NCBI RefSeq assembly: GCF_025961205.1
Contig: NZ_JAOQNH010000001.1
Location: forward strand, 1,884,001 to 1,948,000
Source: Azospirillum fermentarium
Lineage (GTDB): Bacteria > Pseudomonadota > Alphaproteobacteria > Azospirillales > Azospirillaceae
Direction: 5' to 3'
Length of the DNA stretch: 64,000 bases
Below the pieces are notes generated by a model, which was not told the origin of the DNA, did not search any database, and saw only the letters and a program-made list of their open reading frames with translations. Below, one piece after another: positions 9,440 to 17,532 of this stretch (positions are counted from its first letter, which is position 1; every line of letters begins with the position of its first letter). A program made the position numbers and the translations under genes.

Positions 9440-9468
9440 TTGGCGTGGGTGTTCCCACTGTGTAATAT
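9440..9468 (+). promoter_or_regulatory. Sigma70-like promoter for the Lrp-type regulator
   Basis: TTGGCG (9440-9445) and TAATAT (9463-9468) are separated by 17 bp. They would start transcription near 9475, about 33 bases before the ATG at 9508. Confidence 0.5.
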
Positions 9469-9507
9469 CCTTTCCCAGAAGCCACCCCGGAGACTGTTGA
9501 GTAAAAC

Positions 9508-10035
9508 ATGCGGCGGGTAAAACTCGACCGAATTGACCGGCGTATCCTGCGCGACCTGCAGAATGACGGCCGGATGACCAATGTGGAGCTGGCGCGGCGC
9601 GCCGGCATTTCCGCTCCCCCCTGCTTGCGGCGCGTTCGCGCACTGGAAGAATCCGGGTTTATCCGGGGCTATCACGCCGACATCAATCCCGACGCGCTCG
9701 GGTTCGGTGTCACCGTGTTCGCTCAGGTCGGATTGTCCAGCCAGGCCGAAGCCGACCTAAAGAAATTCGAGGATCTCGTCAACTCCTGGCCGCTTGTGCG
9801 TGAATGCAACATGCTGGCCGGCGAGTTCGATTTCCTGCTGAAGATCGTGGCGGAGGACTGGGACGATTATCAGCGGTTCCTGACAACCAAGCTCACCTGT
9901 GCCCCCAACGTGGCCCATGTGAAATCGGCGCTCTCGATCCGTTCGTCCAAGCACGTGCCCGGCGTTCCCATCGACGTCGATTCCCCCGATATCCCCGAGA
10001 GCCTCGAGGATGACGAGGACGAAGTGGAGGAGTGA
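9508..10035 (+). CDS. Lrp/AsnC-family transcriptional regulator
   Basis: 175 residues. An N-terminal winged helix-turn-helix (LDRIDRRILRDLQNDGRMTN, then VELARRAGISAPPCLRRVRALE, residues 6-48) is followed by the RAM/AsnC ligand-binding and oligomerisation domain (about 70-150). An acidic tail ends DDEDEVEE. Members respond to amino acids and regulate amino-acid metabolism or transport; the ligand here cannot be told. It has its own promoter, a palindrome in the upstream gap, and an intrinsic terminator directly after the stop, so it is a single-gene unit. Confidence 0.92.
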   Translation: MRRVKLDRIDRRILRDLQNDGRMTNVELARRAGISAPPCLRRVRALEESGFIRGYHADINPDALGFGVTVFAQVGLSSQAEADLKKFEDLVNSWPLVRECNMLAGEFDFLLKIVAEDWDDYQRFLTTKLTCAPNVAHVKSALSIRSSKHVPGVPIDVDSPDIPESLEDDEDEVEE

Positions 10036-10055
10036 TCCTTCGCTGACCGGGATGA

Positions 10056-10088
10056 AACCGGGACCGCCATGGTGGTTCCGGTTTTTTT
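10056..10088 (+). terminator. Rho-independent terminator of the Lrp-type gene
   Basis: AACCGGGACC (10056-10065) pairs with GGTTCCGGTT (10074-10083, one mismatch) and is followed at once by a run of T. It begins 20 bases after the stop codon. Confidence 0.85.
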
Positions 10089-10122
10089 CTGGGCCGGTTA
10101 CGGGAAAGAAGCATTCCTTCAC

Positions 10123-10236
10123 CGTCATCCCGGCGAAAGCTGGGATCCAGAAGGTGCCGCCGCGCCGGAACCGCCGGGATTCCCATCGCCGCTGACCGCG
10201 GCTTGCGCCCGGATTCCCGCTTTCGCGGGAATGACG
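10123..10236. repeat. Pair of inverted 26-bp REP-like arms
   Basis: The arm at 10123-10148 and the arm at 10211-10236 are imperfect inverted copies of each other (CGTCAT..CCGCGAAAGC..GGA.CC type). Each is itself palindromic around GCGAAAGC. This is the common dispersed proteobacterial repeat that starts CGTCATTCCCGCGAAAGC, found between genes. The segment is noncoding and separates the Lrp-type gene from the convergent histidine-kinase gene. Confidence 0.75.
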
Positions 10237-10266
10237 ATATATTGCTTTCAAATCAATGGATTATGG

Positions 10267-11622
10267 TTAGGCCCCCGGCAGGTCCAGCACCGCGGCCAGC
10301 CCGCCAAGCTCCGAATCCTCCAGCACCACCGTGCCGCCGTAGCAGGCGGCGAGGTCGCGCACGATGGTCAGGCCCAGGCCGGACCCCGGCATATCCTCGT
10401 CCAGCCGCACGCCGCGGGTGAACACCGCCTCCCGCCGTTCGGGGGGCAGGCCGGGGCCGTCGTCCTCCACCCGGACGCGCAGGCGCCGGGTGGGGCCGGA
10501 CCCGGTGGGGGCCAGGGTCACGCGCACCTGCGAGGCCGCCCATTTGGCGGCGTTTTCCATCAGGTTGCCCAGCATCTCCGCCAGATCCTCGCGGTCGCCG
10601 CGGAAGACGGCGGCGGGGCCGGCGTCCACCGTCACCGACACGCCGCGGCTGCGGGCCAGCCCACCGATGGCCCGCCCGATTCCGTGGGCCAGCGATGCCG
10701 CGTCGGTGCGGGCACCGGGAACGGCGGCACTGCCGGCGGCCCGCGCGCGGGCCAGATGACGGTCGATGTGGCGGCGCATCACCTCCACCAGCCGGGGCAC
10801 CCGGTCGGGGCGTTCGGCGGATTCGTTGGCCAGCACGGTCAGCGGCGTCTTCAGCGCGTGGGCCAGATCGCCGGCCTGGGCGCGGGCGCGGGCGACCACG
10901 GCGGCGTCGTGCTCGATCAGCGCGTTGAGGTCGGCCACCAGCGGCGCCACCTCCGCCGGCCATTGGCCGGTGACGGTGGGGCTGGCCCCGTCGCGCACGG
11001 CGTTCAGCGCCGTCCGCAGCCGCGACAGGGGCCGCAGGCCATAGCGTACCTGCACCAGAACCGCCAGCACCAGGCCCGCCCCCAGCACCGCCAGCGACAG
11101 GGCGGCGGCCCAGCGGAACTGCCCCTCGGCCCGGTCGATGACGATGGAGTCCACGGCCACGATCACCCGCACCGGCTCGGCCAGGTCGGCCAGGTCGGGC
11201 AGGGTCACCGTGCGCTCCACCGCCACCAGACGCTCGCCCTTCGGCCCGGTGGCGACGTGACGGTGCAGCTTTCCGTCGGGCACCCCGTCGTCGGGCATCT
11301 CCAGCACCGAATCCCACAGGGACCGGCAGCGCAGCGGCGGGCGGCCCGCCACCATCACCTGCCAGTACCGCCCGGAAAAGGGCCGGTCGAACTGAGGGTC
11401 GGCCAGCCGCTGGGGCAGCACCAGCGCGCCGCCGGGGCCGGTTTCCAGCGCCGCCAGCAGCCGGTCGAGATCGTTGGCCAGCCCCTCTTCCACCGTCGCC
11501 GCCACATGGGCGTGGAACAGCGCCGTCATCCCCACCCACGACGCCGCCAGCGCTGCGGTGATCCACAGCGCCGCCCCGGCCACCAGCCGGAACCCCAGCG
11601 AACGGACGGACCGGCGGATCAT
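10267..11622 (-). CDS. Two-component sensor histidine kinase, PhoQ/QseC-like
   Basis: 451 residues. It has a membrane helix near residues 12-36, a periplasmic sensor region (to about 170), a second membrane helix (about 172-195), then a HAMP-like linker. The phospho-acceptor His lies in DLAHALKTPLTV near residue 255. The ATP-binding domain shows NLMENAAKWA (N box), EDDGPGLPPE (G1) and GSGLGLTIV (G2). The HALKTPL form of the H box is the one used by PhoQ-type kinases. Its ATG overlaps the stop of the response regulator gene by 4 bases, so the two are a coupled pair. Confidence 0.93.
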   Translation of the reverse strand: MIRRSVRSLGFRLVAGAALWITAALAASWVGMTALFHAHVAATVEEGLANDLDRLLAALETGPGGALVLPQRLADPQFDRPFSGRYWQVMVAGRPPLRCRSLWDSVLEMPDDGVPDGKLHRHVATGPKGERLVAVERTVTLPDLADLAEPVRVIVAVDSIVIDRAEGQFRWAAALSLAVLGAGLVLAVLVQVRYGLRPLSRLRTALNAVRDGASPTVTGQWPAEVAPLVADLNALIEHDAAVVARARAQAGDLAHALKTPLTVLANESAERPDRVPRLVEVMRRHIDRHLARARAAGSAAVPGARTDAASLAHGIGRAIGGLARSRGVSVTVDAGPAAVFRGDREDLAEMLGNLMENAAKWAASQVRVTLAPTGSGPTRRLRVRVEDDGPGLPPERREAVFTRGVRLDEDMPGSGLGLTIVRDLAACYGGTVVLEDSELGGLAAVLDLPGA

Positions 11623-12281
11623 GGCGGATCGGCCAGACGGTAACCCTGGCCGCGCAGCGTCTCGATCAGCCCGGCCCCCAGCTTGCGCCGCAGCCGGCCC
11701 ACGAACACCTCGATGGTGTTGCTGTCGCGGTCGAAATCCTGGGCATAGATGTGCTCGGTCAATTCGCCGCGGCTGACCACCTGCCCCTTGTGGTGCATCA
11801 GGTACGACAGCACGCGGAATTCGTGCCCCGTCAGCGGCACCAGCGCCCCGTCCAGCGTGACCGTGCCGGCGCGGGTGTCCAGCCGCACCGGGCCGCAGGT
11901 GAGTTCGGGGGAGGCGTGGCCGTGCACCCGGCGGATCAGGGCGCGCAGGCGGGCGGCCAGCTCCTCCATCTGGAACGGCTTGGTCAGGTAGTCGTCGGCC
12001 CCGGCGTCGATGCCCTCCACCTTTTCCGTCCAGCGGTCGCGGGCGGTCAGGATCAGCACCGGCATGGTGCGTCCGTCGGCCCGCCAGCGGCGCAGCACCG
12101 ACAGCCCGTCCAGCACCGGCAGGCCCAGATCCAGCACCACCGCGTCATAGGGTTCGGTGTCGCCGAGGAAGTGCCCCTCCTCCCCATCGCCGGCGGTGTC
12201 CACGGCATAGCCCTGGTGTTCCAGCGTGGTGCGGAGCTGGCGGCACAGGTCGGCGTCGTCTTCGATGACCAGCAGGCGCAT
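11619..12281 (-). CDS. OmpR/PhoB-family response regulator
   Basis: 220 residues. The receiver domain has the acidic pair in VIEDDAD, the phospho-acceptor Asp51 in VVLDLGLP, Thr in LILTAR and Lys in YLTKPF. A C-terminal winged-helix DNA-binding domain of the OmpR type follows (about 125-218, TGHEFRVLSYLMHHKGQVVS and RDSNTIEVFVGRLRRKLG). It is the partner of the downstream histidine kinase, and its gene follows that of a PepSY protein. This gene set resembles PhoPQ-like envelope or metal-stress systems, but the stimulus cannot be read from sequence. Confidence 0.94.
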   Translation of the reverse strand: MRLLVIEDDADLCRQLRTTLEHQGYAVDTAGDGEEGHFLGDTEPYDAVVLDLGLPVLDGLSVLRRWRADGRTMPVLILTARDRWTEKVEGIDAGADDYLTKPFQMEELAARLRALIRRVHGHASPELTCGPVRLDTRAGTVTLDGALVPLTGHEFRVLSYLMHHKGQVVSRGELTEHIYAQDFDRDSNTIEVFVGRLRRKLGAGLIETLRGQGYRLADPP

Positions 12282-12315
12282 GGGATGGTGCCCCTTTCGT
12301 CAAGCGGCGCTGGCG

Positions 12316-12735
12316 TCAGCGGCTCTGGGGGCGGCGGGCGGCGTCCACCCCCCGTCCGCGGGTCCCGATCAGCGCCCCGGTGCGGGCGTCGTAGTACAGC
12401 TTGATGACCGCACCCGGCGTGGTGCGCATCTTGACCTCGTAGAGCCAGCCGGGCTTGCGACCCTTGTCGTGATCGTCCTCGAATTCCAGCTCGACTTCCA
12501 GCAGAACACCATCGAACTGGGCGTTCACCGTGTCCAGAATGCGCTGGAGCGGCACGATGTCGCCGGCCTCGCGGGCGGCGCGGGCCAGATCGTGATCGGA
12601 TTCGTGGTCGCGCTCGCGGCGGTGATGGCGGTTGCCGTGGTCGTCGTCGTCATCGTCGGCCACGGCGGGGCCGCCGGCCAGCATCAGGGCCAGCGTGAGG
12701 GGAAGAAGGAGACGGGGCAGGGTGCTCTTCATCAT
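12316..12735 (-). CDS. Secreted PepSY-domain protein
   Basis: 139 residues. A signal peptide (to about Ala26, ending GGPAVA) is followed by a run of six Asp and a His/Arg/Asp-rich stretch (HGNRHHRRERDHESDHD) that could bind metal. A PepSY domain (about 50-130, WLYEVKMRTTPGAVIKLYYDARTG) ends the protein. PepSY proteins of this kind are periplasmic and often encoded just upstream of an OmpR-family two-component pair, as here. A role in sensing or buffering metals or in modulating the kinase is plausible but inferred. First gene of the three-gene operon. Confidence 0.82.
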   Translation of the reverse strand: MMKSTLPRLLLPLTLALMLAGGPAVADDDDDDHGNRHHRRERDHESDHDLARAAREAGDIVPLQRILDTVNAQFDGVLLEVELEFEDDHDKGRKPGWLYEVKMRTTPGAVIKLYYDARTGALIGTRGRGVDAARRPQSR

Positions 12736-12780
12736 GCCTCATACCCTGCACGCATCCGCCTGAATGCGGGGTGAACGGGA

Positions 12781-13992
12781 TCAGCCGTTCACCAGCTCGT
12801 CATAGACGGCCAGCGTGTCGGCGCACATGCGGGTCTTGGTGTAGCGTCCGGCGACGAAGGCGCGGGCGTGGTCGCCGATGGCATCACGCTGCTCCACCGG
12901 CATCTCCAGCGCCTGGGCCAGCGCCTGGGCCAGGGAATCGGGATCGTCGGGGGGTACAACCCACGCGGTTTCCCCCGGAATCACCGTTTCCTGATAGGCG
13001 CCGATGGATGTCACGATGACCGGGCGGCCCATGGCCTGCGCCTCCACGATCACCCGGCCGAAGGCTTCCGGCTCGCGCGAGGCCGACACCACCACGGTGG
13101 ACAGGCGGTAGGCGGCGGCCATGTCGTTGCAATGGTCGGTCATGTGGACCACCCCTTCCAGCCCGGCACGGCGGATGCGCGACTCCAGCTCCGCCCGATA
13201 GCCGGTGCGGCCCTGGTCCGATCCCACCAGCAGGCAGCGGATATCCTTGCGCCCCAGCTTTTCCAGGGCGTCGATCATCACGGTCTGCCCCTTCCACCGG
13301 GTCAGCCGGCCCGGCAGCAGGATCACCGGGCGGTCGTCGGGCACGCGCCACTGGGTGGCGAGCTGGGCGATGCGGGCCGGCGACACCCGGTCGGGGGCGA
13401 ACACGTCGGTGTCGATGCCGCGGTGGATCACCCGGATGCGCGACGGGTCGGCGATGTCGCCATAGTTGGACAGGATGTGATCGCGGATGAAGCCCGAGAT
13501 GGCGATGATCCGTTCGCCCCGCACCATCACCGCATTGTACCGCCGCTTCAGGCCCGAGCCGAAATTGTAGGTGGAGTGGAAGGTGGTCATGTACCGCGCG
13601 CCCGTCCGCTTGGCGGCGAGAGAGGCGCTCCACGCCGGAGCGCGGCTGCGGGCGTGCACGATGTCCACCGTGTGCCGGCGGATGATGTCCGCCAGCGCCC
13701 CGGCGTTGCGCCAGATGGTCAGCGGGTTCTTGGACGCCAGCGGCAGCGTGATATGAGTGATGCCGGCCCGGTCCAGTTCATGGGCCATCGGCCCGCCCGC
13801 CGAGGCCACCAGGGGCACGGCCCCCGCGGCCTTCAGCGCCAGGGCCACGTCGATGCACCCGCGCTCGGCCCCGCCGGTCACCAGGGCCGGCACCACCTGG
13901 AGCACCACCGGCGCGCGCCGGCCGGGCCGGTGCCAGCCGGGGGAGGGGGTGCCGGTGGTTTCGGTGGCGGTGGTGGCGGTGTCCGACGGCAT
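12781..13992 (-). CDS. Glycosyltransferase family 4 (GT-B)
   Basis: 403 residues from the ATG at 13992. The N-terminal half begins VLQVVPALVTGGAERGCIDV, typical of acceptor domains. The C-terminal half holds the nucleotide-sugar domain with LLPGRLTRWKGQTVMIDAL and the retaining E-x7-E motif in SREPEAFGRVIVEAQAMG. Such enzymes transfer sugars to lipopolysaccharide core, O-antigen or exopolysaccharide at the inner membrane. There is no polysaccharide cluster around it, so its acceptor is unknown. A possible in-frame extension to 14316 would overlap the divergent hydrolase gene and is not protein-like. Confidence 0.9.
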   Translation of the reverse strand: MPSDTATTATETTGTPSPGWHRPGRRAPVVLQVVPALVTGGAERGCIDVALALKAAGAVPLVASAGGPMAHELDRAGITHITLPLASKNPLTIWRNAGALADIIRRHTVDIVHARSRAPAWSASLAAKRTGARYMTTFHSTYNFGSGLKRRYNAVMVRGERIIAISGFIRDHILSNYGDIADPSRIRVIHRGIDTDVFAPDRVSPARIAQLATQWRVPDDRPVILLPGRLTRWKGQTVMIDALEKLGRKDIRCLLVGSDQGRTGYRAELESRIRRAGLEGVVHMTDHCNDMAAAYRLSTVVVSASREPEAFGRVIVEAQAMGRPVIVTSIGAYQETVIPGETAWVVPPDDPDSLAQALAQALEMPVEQRDAIGDHARAFVAGRYTKTRMCADTLAVYDELVNG

Positions 13993-14080
13993 GAACGGTG
14001 CTCCGGGCCAGGATCGACAGACGAACGAGACGATGGTGGCCGTGGGTGATGACGAACGGCCCGATGGGGAGGATACGCCG

Positions 14081-14914
14081 ATGAACGAACACACCACGCC
14101 GGGCGGCGCGCACCATAGCCCAGCCGGGGGCGATCGCCTAGACGCCCGTGGCCGCAGCGGCACCCTGATCCGCGACGGTCTGCCCATCGCGTGGCGCCAC
14201 ACCCCGGCGGCACCGGGCGTGCGCGGGCCGGGGGTGATGTTCCTGGGCGGCTTCATGTCGGACATGACCGGCACCAAGGCGGTGGCGCTGGAGCGGTGGG
14301 CGGTGGGGCGGGGCATCGCCTATACCCGGTTCGATTACCGCGGCCACGGGGACTCCGGCGGGCGGTTCGACGACGGGACCATCGGCGCCTGGGTCGGCGA
14401 CGCGGTGGCGGTGCTGGATGCGGTGACGGCGGGGCCGCAGATCCTGGTGGGATCGTCCATGGGCGGCTGGATGATGGTTCTGGCCGCCCTGCACCGTCCC
14501 GAACGGGTGGCCGGTCTGGTGGGCATCGCGTCGGCCCCCGACTTCACCGAGGATCTCATCTGGAACGGCATCGGCGAGGAGATCCGCGCCACCCTGGTGC
14601 GCGAGGGCCGGTGGTACCGTCCGTCCGCCTATTTCGCCGAGCCGAAGCCCATCACCCGGGCGCTGATCGAGGATGGGCGGGAGCATCTGGTCCTGCGGGC
14701 GCCGATCCCCTTCACCGGCCCGGTGCGGCTGCTGCACGGGCAGGAGGACCGCGACGTTCCGTGGAACACCAGCCTGCGCCTGAGCGCTGCCCTGACCAGC
14801 CCGGATGTGCGGCTGACGCTGGTGAAGGACGGCGATCACCGGCTGTCGCGGGACGCGGACATCGCGCTGCTGTGCCGCACGGTGGCGGAGCTTCACGAAA
14901 CCCTGACGCCATAG
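14081..14914 (+). CDS. Alpha/beta hydrolase
   Basis: 277 residues. The start at 14081 has GGGGAGGA eight bases upstream. The fold is clear from FLGGFMSDMTGTKA, FDYRGHGDSGG, the nucleophile elbow GSSMGGW (catalytic Ser), an acid in HGQEDRDVPW and the catalytic His in DGDHRLS. This is the family that includes ABHD10-like serine esterases and thioesterases; the substrate is unknown. It is divergent from the glycosyltransferase with an 88-bp gap. Confidence 0.88.
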   Translation: MNEHTTPGGAHHSPAGGDRLDARGRSGTLIRDGLPIAWRHTPAAPGVRGPGVMFLGGFMSDMTGTKAVALERWAVGRGIAYTRFDYRGHGDSGGRFDDGTIGAWVGDAVAVLDAVTAGPQILVGSSMGGWMMVLAALHRPERVAGLVGIASAPDFTEDLIWNGIGEEIRATLVREGRWYRPSAYFAEPKPITRALIEDGREHLVLRAPIPFTGPVRLLHGQEDRDVPWNTSLRLSAALTSPDVRLTLVKDGDHRLSRDADIALLCRTVAELHETLTP

Positions 14915-14970
14915 GCGGAACCTATCGCTGTGGCCGGATGTTGCGATTGGACGGGAGATGGGAGAAGATG

Positions 14971-14990
14971 TAACTTATTCTCATTCTAAA
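14971..14990. promoter_or_regulatory. Possible Fur-like box
   Basis: TAACTTATTCTCATTCTAAA is an AT-rich island in GC-rich DNA upstream of the DUF2061 gene and contains the ATTCTCATT core often seen in Fur boxes. The match to the 19-bp consensus is only partial. Confidence 0.22.
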
Positions 14991-15015
14991 TGACTGACCG
15001 GGGGAGCCGCCCGCC

Positions 15016-15288
15016 ATGACCAAGACCCTGAGCTTTGCCTGCGTCCATTTCACGGTAGCGTTCACGGTCGGCTATCTGCTGACCGGCAGCATTGCGGTGG
15101 GCGGGACGGTCGCCCTGGTGGAGCCGCTGTGCAACACCTTCGCCTATCACCTGCACGAAAAGGTGTGGGCATGGCTGGGCCGGCGCAACGGTACGGGTGG
15201 GGGCACGGATGGGGATGGCGGCGATGCGGGGTCCGGCGGGGCGCCGGGAGGCTCCTCCGGCCATGCCTGCGGCCTGTTCCACGCCTGA
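15016..15288 (+). CDS. DUF2061 small membrane protein
   Basis: 90 residues. The N-terminal 55 residues (MTKTLSFACVHFTVAFTVGY, then LLTGSIAVGGTVALVEPLCN, then TFAYHLHEKVW) match the layout of the DUF2061 family: two membrane segments separated by a Gly-rich turn and ending in HEKVW. The tail is an unstructured Gly-rich stretch. Function of the family is unknown. GGGGGAG lies 10 bases before the ATG. It is the last gene before the tRNA-Ser integration hot spot. Confidence 0.82.
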   Translation: MTKTLSFACVHFTVAFTVGYLLTGSIAVGGTVALVEPLCNTFAYHLHEKVWAWLGRRNGTGGGTDGDGGDAGSGGAPGGSSGHACGLFHA

Positions 15289-15334
15289 CGTTTTGCCTGC
15301 GCGCAAAAAAATGGCGTGGGGACAAAAGAAAAGC

Positions 15335-15363
15335 TTGCACCGTAAGCGCCGCCTGAGTAAGTT
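15335..15363 (+). promoter_or_regulatory. Promoter of tRNA-Ser
   Basis: TTGCAC (15335-15340) and TAAGTT (15358-15363) are spaced by 17 bp and end 12 bases before the mature tRNA 5' end. Confidence 0.5.
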
Positions 15364-15375
15364 CCGGGCCGCGCC

Positions 15376-15466
15376 GGAGGGATGGCCGAGTGGTCGAAGG
15401 CGCTCGCCTGGAAAGTGAGTATACCCCAAAAGGGTATCGAGGGTTCGAATCCCTCTCCCTCCGCCA
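15376..15466 (+). tRNA. tRNA-Ser (anticodon GGA)
   Basis: The acceptor stem GGAGGGA (15376-15382) pairs with TCCCTCC (15456-15462), followed by discriminator G and an encoded CCA. The anticodon loop CTGGAAA puts GGA at 15410-15412. A long variable arm (ATACCCC..GGGTAT) marks the serine class, and the T arm reads GGGTTCGAATCCC. It reads UCC/UCU codons. Its 3' end is the attachment site of two integrated elements, and the last 15 bases are repeated at 21356-21370 and 39775-39789. Its transcription terminator is no longer adjacent. Confidence 0.97.
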
Positions 15467-15467
15467 C
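15450..15467 (+). repeat. Attachment site attL (tRNA-Ser 3' end)
   Basis: TCCCTCTCCCTCCGCCAC, comprising the T-arm and acceptor 3' end, CCA and one more base, is repeated exactly at 21354-21371. Fifteen bases of it (CCTCTCCCTCCGCCA) recur at 39775-39789. It marks the left boundary of Element A and of the whole tandem array. Confidence 0.9.
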
Positions 15468-15577
15468 TTTACCTGACAAGTCATTGATATCGCTACGTTC
15501 TGCGACGGGCTTCACCACAGGGTGCGGCACACGGATGCAGCACGGCGCGGGCCGGTCGTCGTTCGACGGGGCCGACA

Positions 15578-17464
15578 ATGACCACCAACCACATCCATTT
15601 GTTCCGGCGCGGCGCGGTTTATCAGTGGCGCAGGCGTCTGCCCCCTGTGATGGCTTCCATCCTTGGGCGCTCGCACCTTTCCAAGTCGCTTCAAACCTCT
15701 AACGCAAGGCTTGCGCGGATGCGCGCCCGGCGGGTATCCGTAATGCTCGATTCACTTGCCGAGCGTCTGGAGCGCCTTGCTATGGCGGAAAAGCGTCTGC
15801 CCACCAAGCCCGACCTTGACCGCATACTGTTGGACCTGTTTTCCGAGGTGCTGGAGGTGGGCGAGCAGAACCGGCTTGCGCGCCCGACCGGCTATTGCCC
15901 GTGGGACATCGACGGCGACGCGGACGAGGAGGAACAGGCTATCCAAGCGGCTTGGCAGCCCGAGAACGAAGCCGAGGTCTGGCGCGGATACGCGCAGGTC
16001 AACGAGTTCGACGCGATTCGCCCGACCGTCGAGGCGAAGTTGCGCAAAAGCGGCTTCGCCGTTCCCACGATGGACGATGAGTTCCGCCGCTTTCTGCGCC
16101 ATGCGCTGGCGACCATGGCCGCCGCCCACACCTATGACGCCGAACGGGAGCGCGGCATCTATCAGCCCACCGTTCACCCGTTTGTCGGGCCGATAGGGGT
16201 AACGCCTCCATCGGAAATCGGGGAACAGGACGCCCGCCGTCTGCTGTCCGACATGTTCGAGGAACACATCGAAACCAAGGTCAAGGAAGGCCGTTGGAGA
16301 ACCGATTCGGTCGAGCAGGCCCGCCGCGCGCTTCGGTTGTTCATCGAGTTGAAGGGCGACATCCGATACGCCCAGATGTCAAAGGTCGATGCCAAGGAGT
16401 TCCGCACCACTCTGTGCGAACTGCCCGACCGCAGTGGCCGCGACATCTACAAGGGGCTGACCGCCCCGGAAGCCATCGCCCTGCGCAAGAAGATCGTCAA
16501 GGCGCTGGCGGACAGCAAGACCGGCGACATTCGAGTTGAGAAGCACCAGTTGCCCCGCGCCAACGCGGAGCGGCTGACGGAGACGCTGACCCCGAAGACG
16601 GTCAACAAGCACCTGACCTTCCTGCACGACTTCTACGAATCGTTGAAAAAAGGCGGGTTGTTCGGCCAGCAAAACCCGTTCGAGCACGCCAAGTTTGAAA
16701 ACCAAATGGTCGAGAAGAAGGCCGAGAACCGCAAATTGTGGACCTCGGCGGACCTCAAGGCGCTGTTCGGGTCGCCCCTGTGGGTCGGTTGCGCGTCGGC
16801 GCGTTCCCGATCCACGCCCGGCAAGCAGGTGATTGAGGATGAACGGTTCTGGATACCGCTCATCGGCCTGTTCACCGGAATGCGGGAGAACGAGATTTGC
16901 GGGTTGGGCGTGAACGACATTTCCTTCGACAAGGACGCGGGCGTTCACATCTTCCACGTCCGCGAGGGCAAGACCAAGAACGCCAAGCGGTCGATACCGA
17001 TTCACACCGAACTGGAAAAAATCGGCATCATCCGCTATTGGAAAGAGGCCAAATCCGCAAAAGTTGACCGCCTGTTCCCAAACCTGAAGGGCAATGAAGA
17101 CGGCGATTACGCCTCAGCCTTCACCAAATGGTTCACGCGCTACCGTCAGGACCTCAGCACTTACGAGCGTTTCAAGGACTTCCATTCGCTGCGCCATTTG
17201 TTCAATACGCTGCTGAAGCGGCAGAAAATCGGCGCGGATGACGTGGTTCGCTCGCTCATGGGCCACGCCAGCCAGAACGAGATGAGCGCGATTTACTTCC
17301 ACGACTACGAGCCGAAGCAGACCGCCGAGGTCCTACTGAAACTCGACGTCGGCATCGACCTGTCGCATCTGCACATGGAAAACCAGCCGCACCGCGTCCG
17401 TTTTTTCTCTTTGCCAAACAACGCGGATGCCAAAAATCAAAGGGTTCATATGGCAGAACAATAA
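15578..17464 (+). CDS. Tyrosine recombinase (integrase) of Element A
   Basis: 628 residues, longer than phage integrases. The N-terminus (MTTNHIHLFRRGAVYQWRRR) is the DUF6538-type head found in large proteobacterial integrases. A core-binding SAM-like region follows (about 230-370), then the catalytic domain with Arg near 435 in TGMRENEICGL, Lys in REGKTKNAKR, HSLRH near 536-540, GHAS and the nucleophile Tyr in AIYFH near 572. All catalytic residues look intact, so this enzyme is probably active. It starts 112 bp inside the attL repeat and reads away from the tRNA, the usual arrangement. It may also act on the 21356 and 39775 att copies. Confidence 0.92.
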   Translation: MTTNHIHLFRRGAVYQWRRRLPPVMASILGRSHLSKSLQTSNARLARMRARRVSVMLDSLAERLERLAMAEKRLPTKPDLDRILLDLFSEVLEVGEQNRLARPTGYCPWDIDGDADEEEQAIQAAWQPENEAEVWRGYAQVNEFDAIRPTVEAKLRKSGFAVPTMDDEFRRFLRHALATMAAAHTYDAERERGIYQPTVHPFVGPIGVTPPSEIGEQDARRLLSDMFEEHIETKVKEGRWRTDSVEQARRALRLFIELKGDIRYAQMSKVDAKEFRTTLCELPDRSGRDIYKGLTAPEAIALRKKIVKALADSKTGDIRVEKHQLPRANAERLTETLTPKTVNKHLTFLHDFYESLKKGGLFGQQNPFEHAKFENQMVEKKAENRKLWTSADLKALFGSPLWVGCASARSRSTPGKQVIEDERFWIPLIGLFTGMRENEICGLGVNDISFDKDAGVHIFHVREGKTKNAKRSIPIHTELEKIGIIRYWKEAKSAKVDRLFPNLKGNEDGDYASAFTKWFTRYRQDLSTYERFKDFHSLRHLFNTLLKRQKIGADDVVRSLMGHASQNEMSAIYFHDYEPKQTAEVLLKLDVGIDLSHLHMENQPHRVRFFSLPNNADAKNQRVHMAEQ

Positions 17465-17532
17465 GATTTTGCAGCTAATCTATGTTGCGTTATGTGGCCT
17501 ATATGTAAAATTTTTTACTGAGGAGTTCAGAG

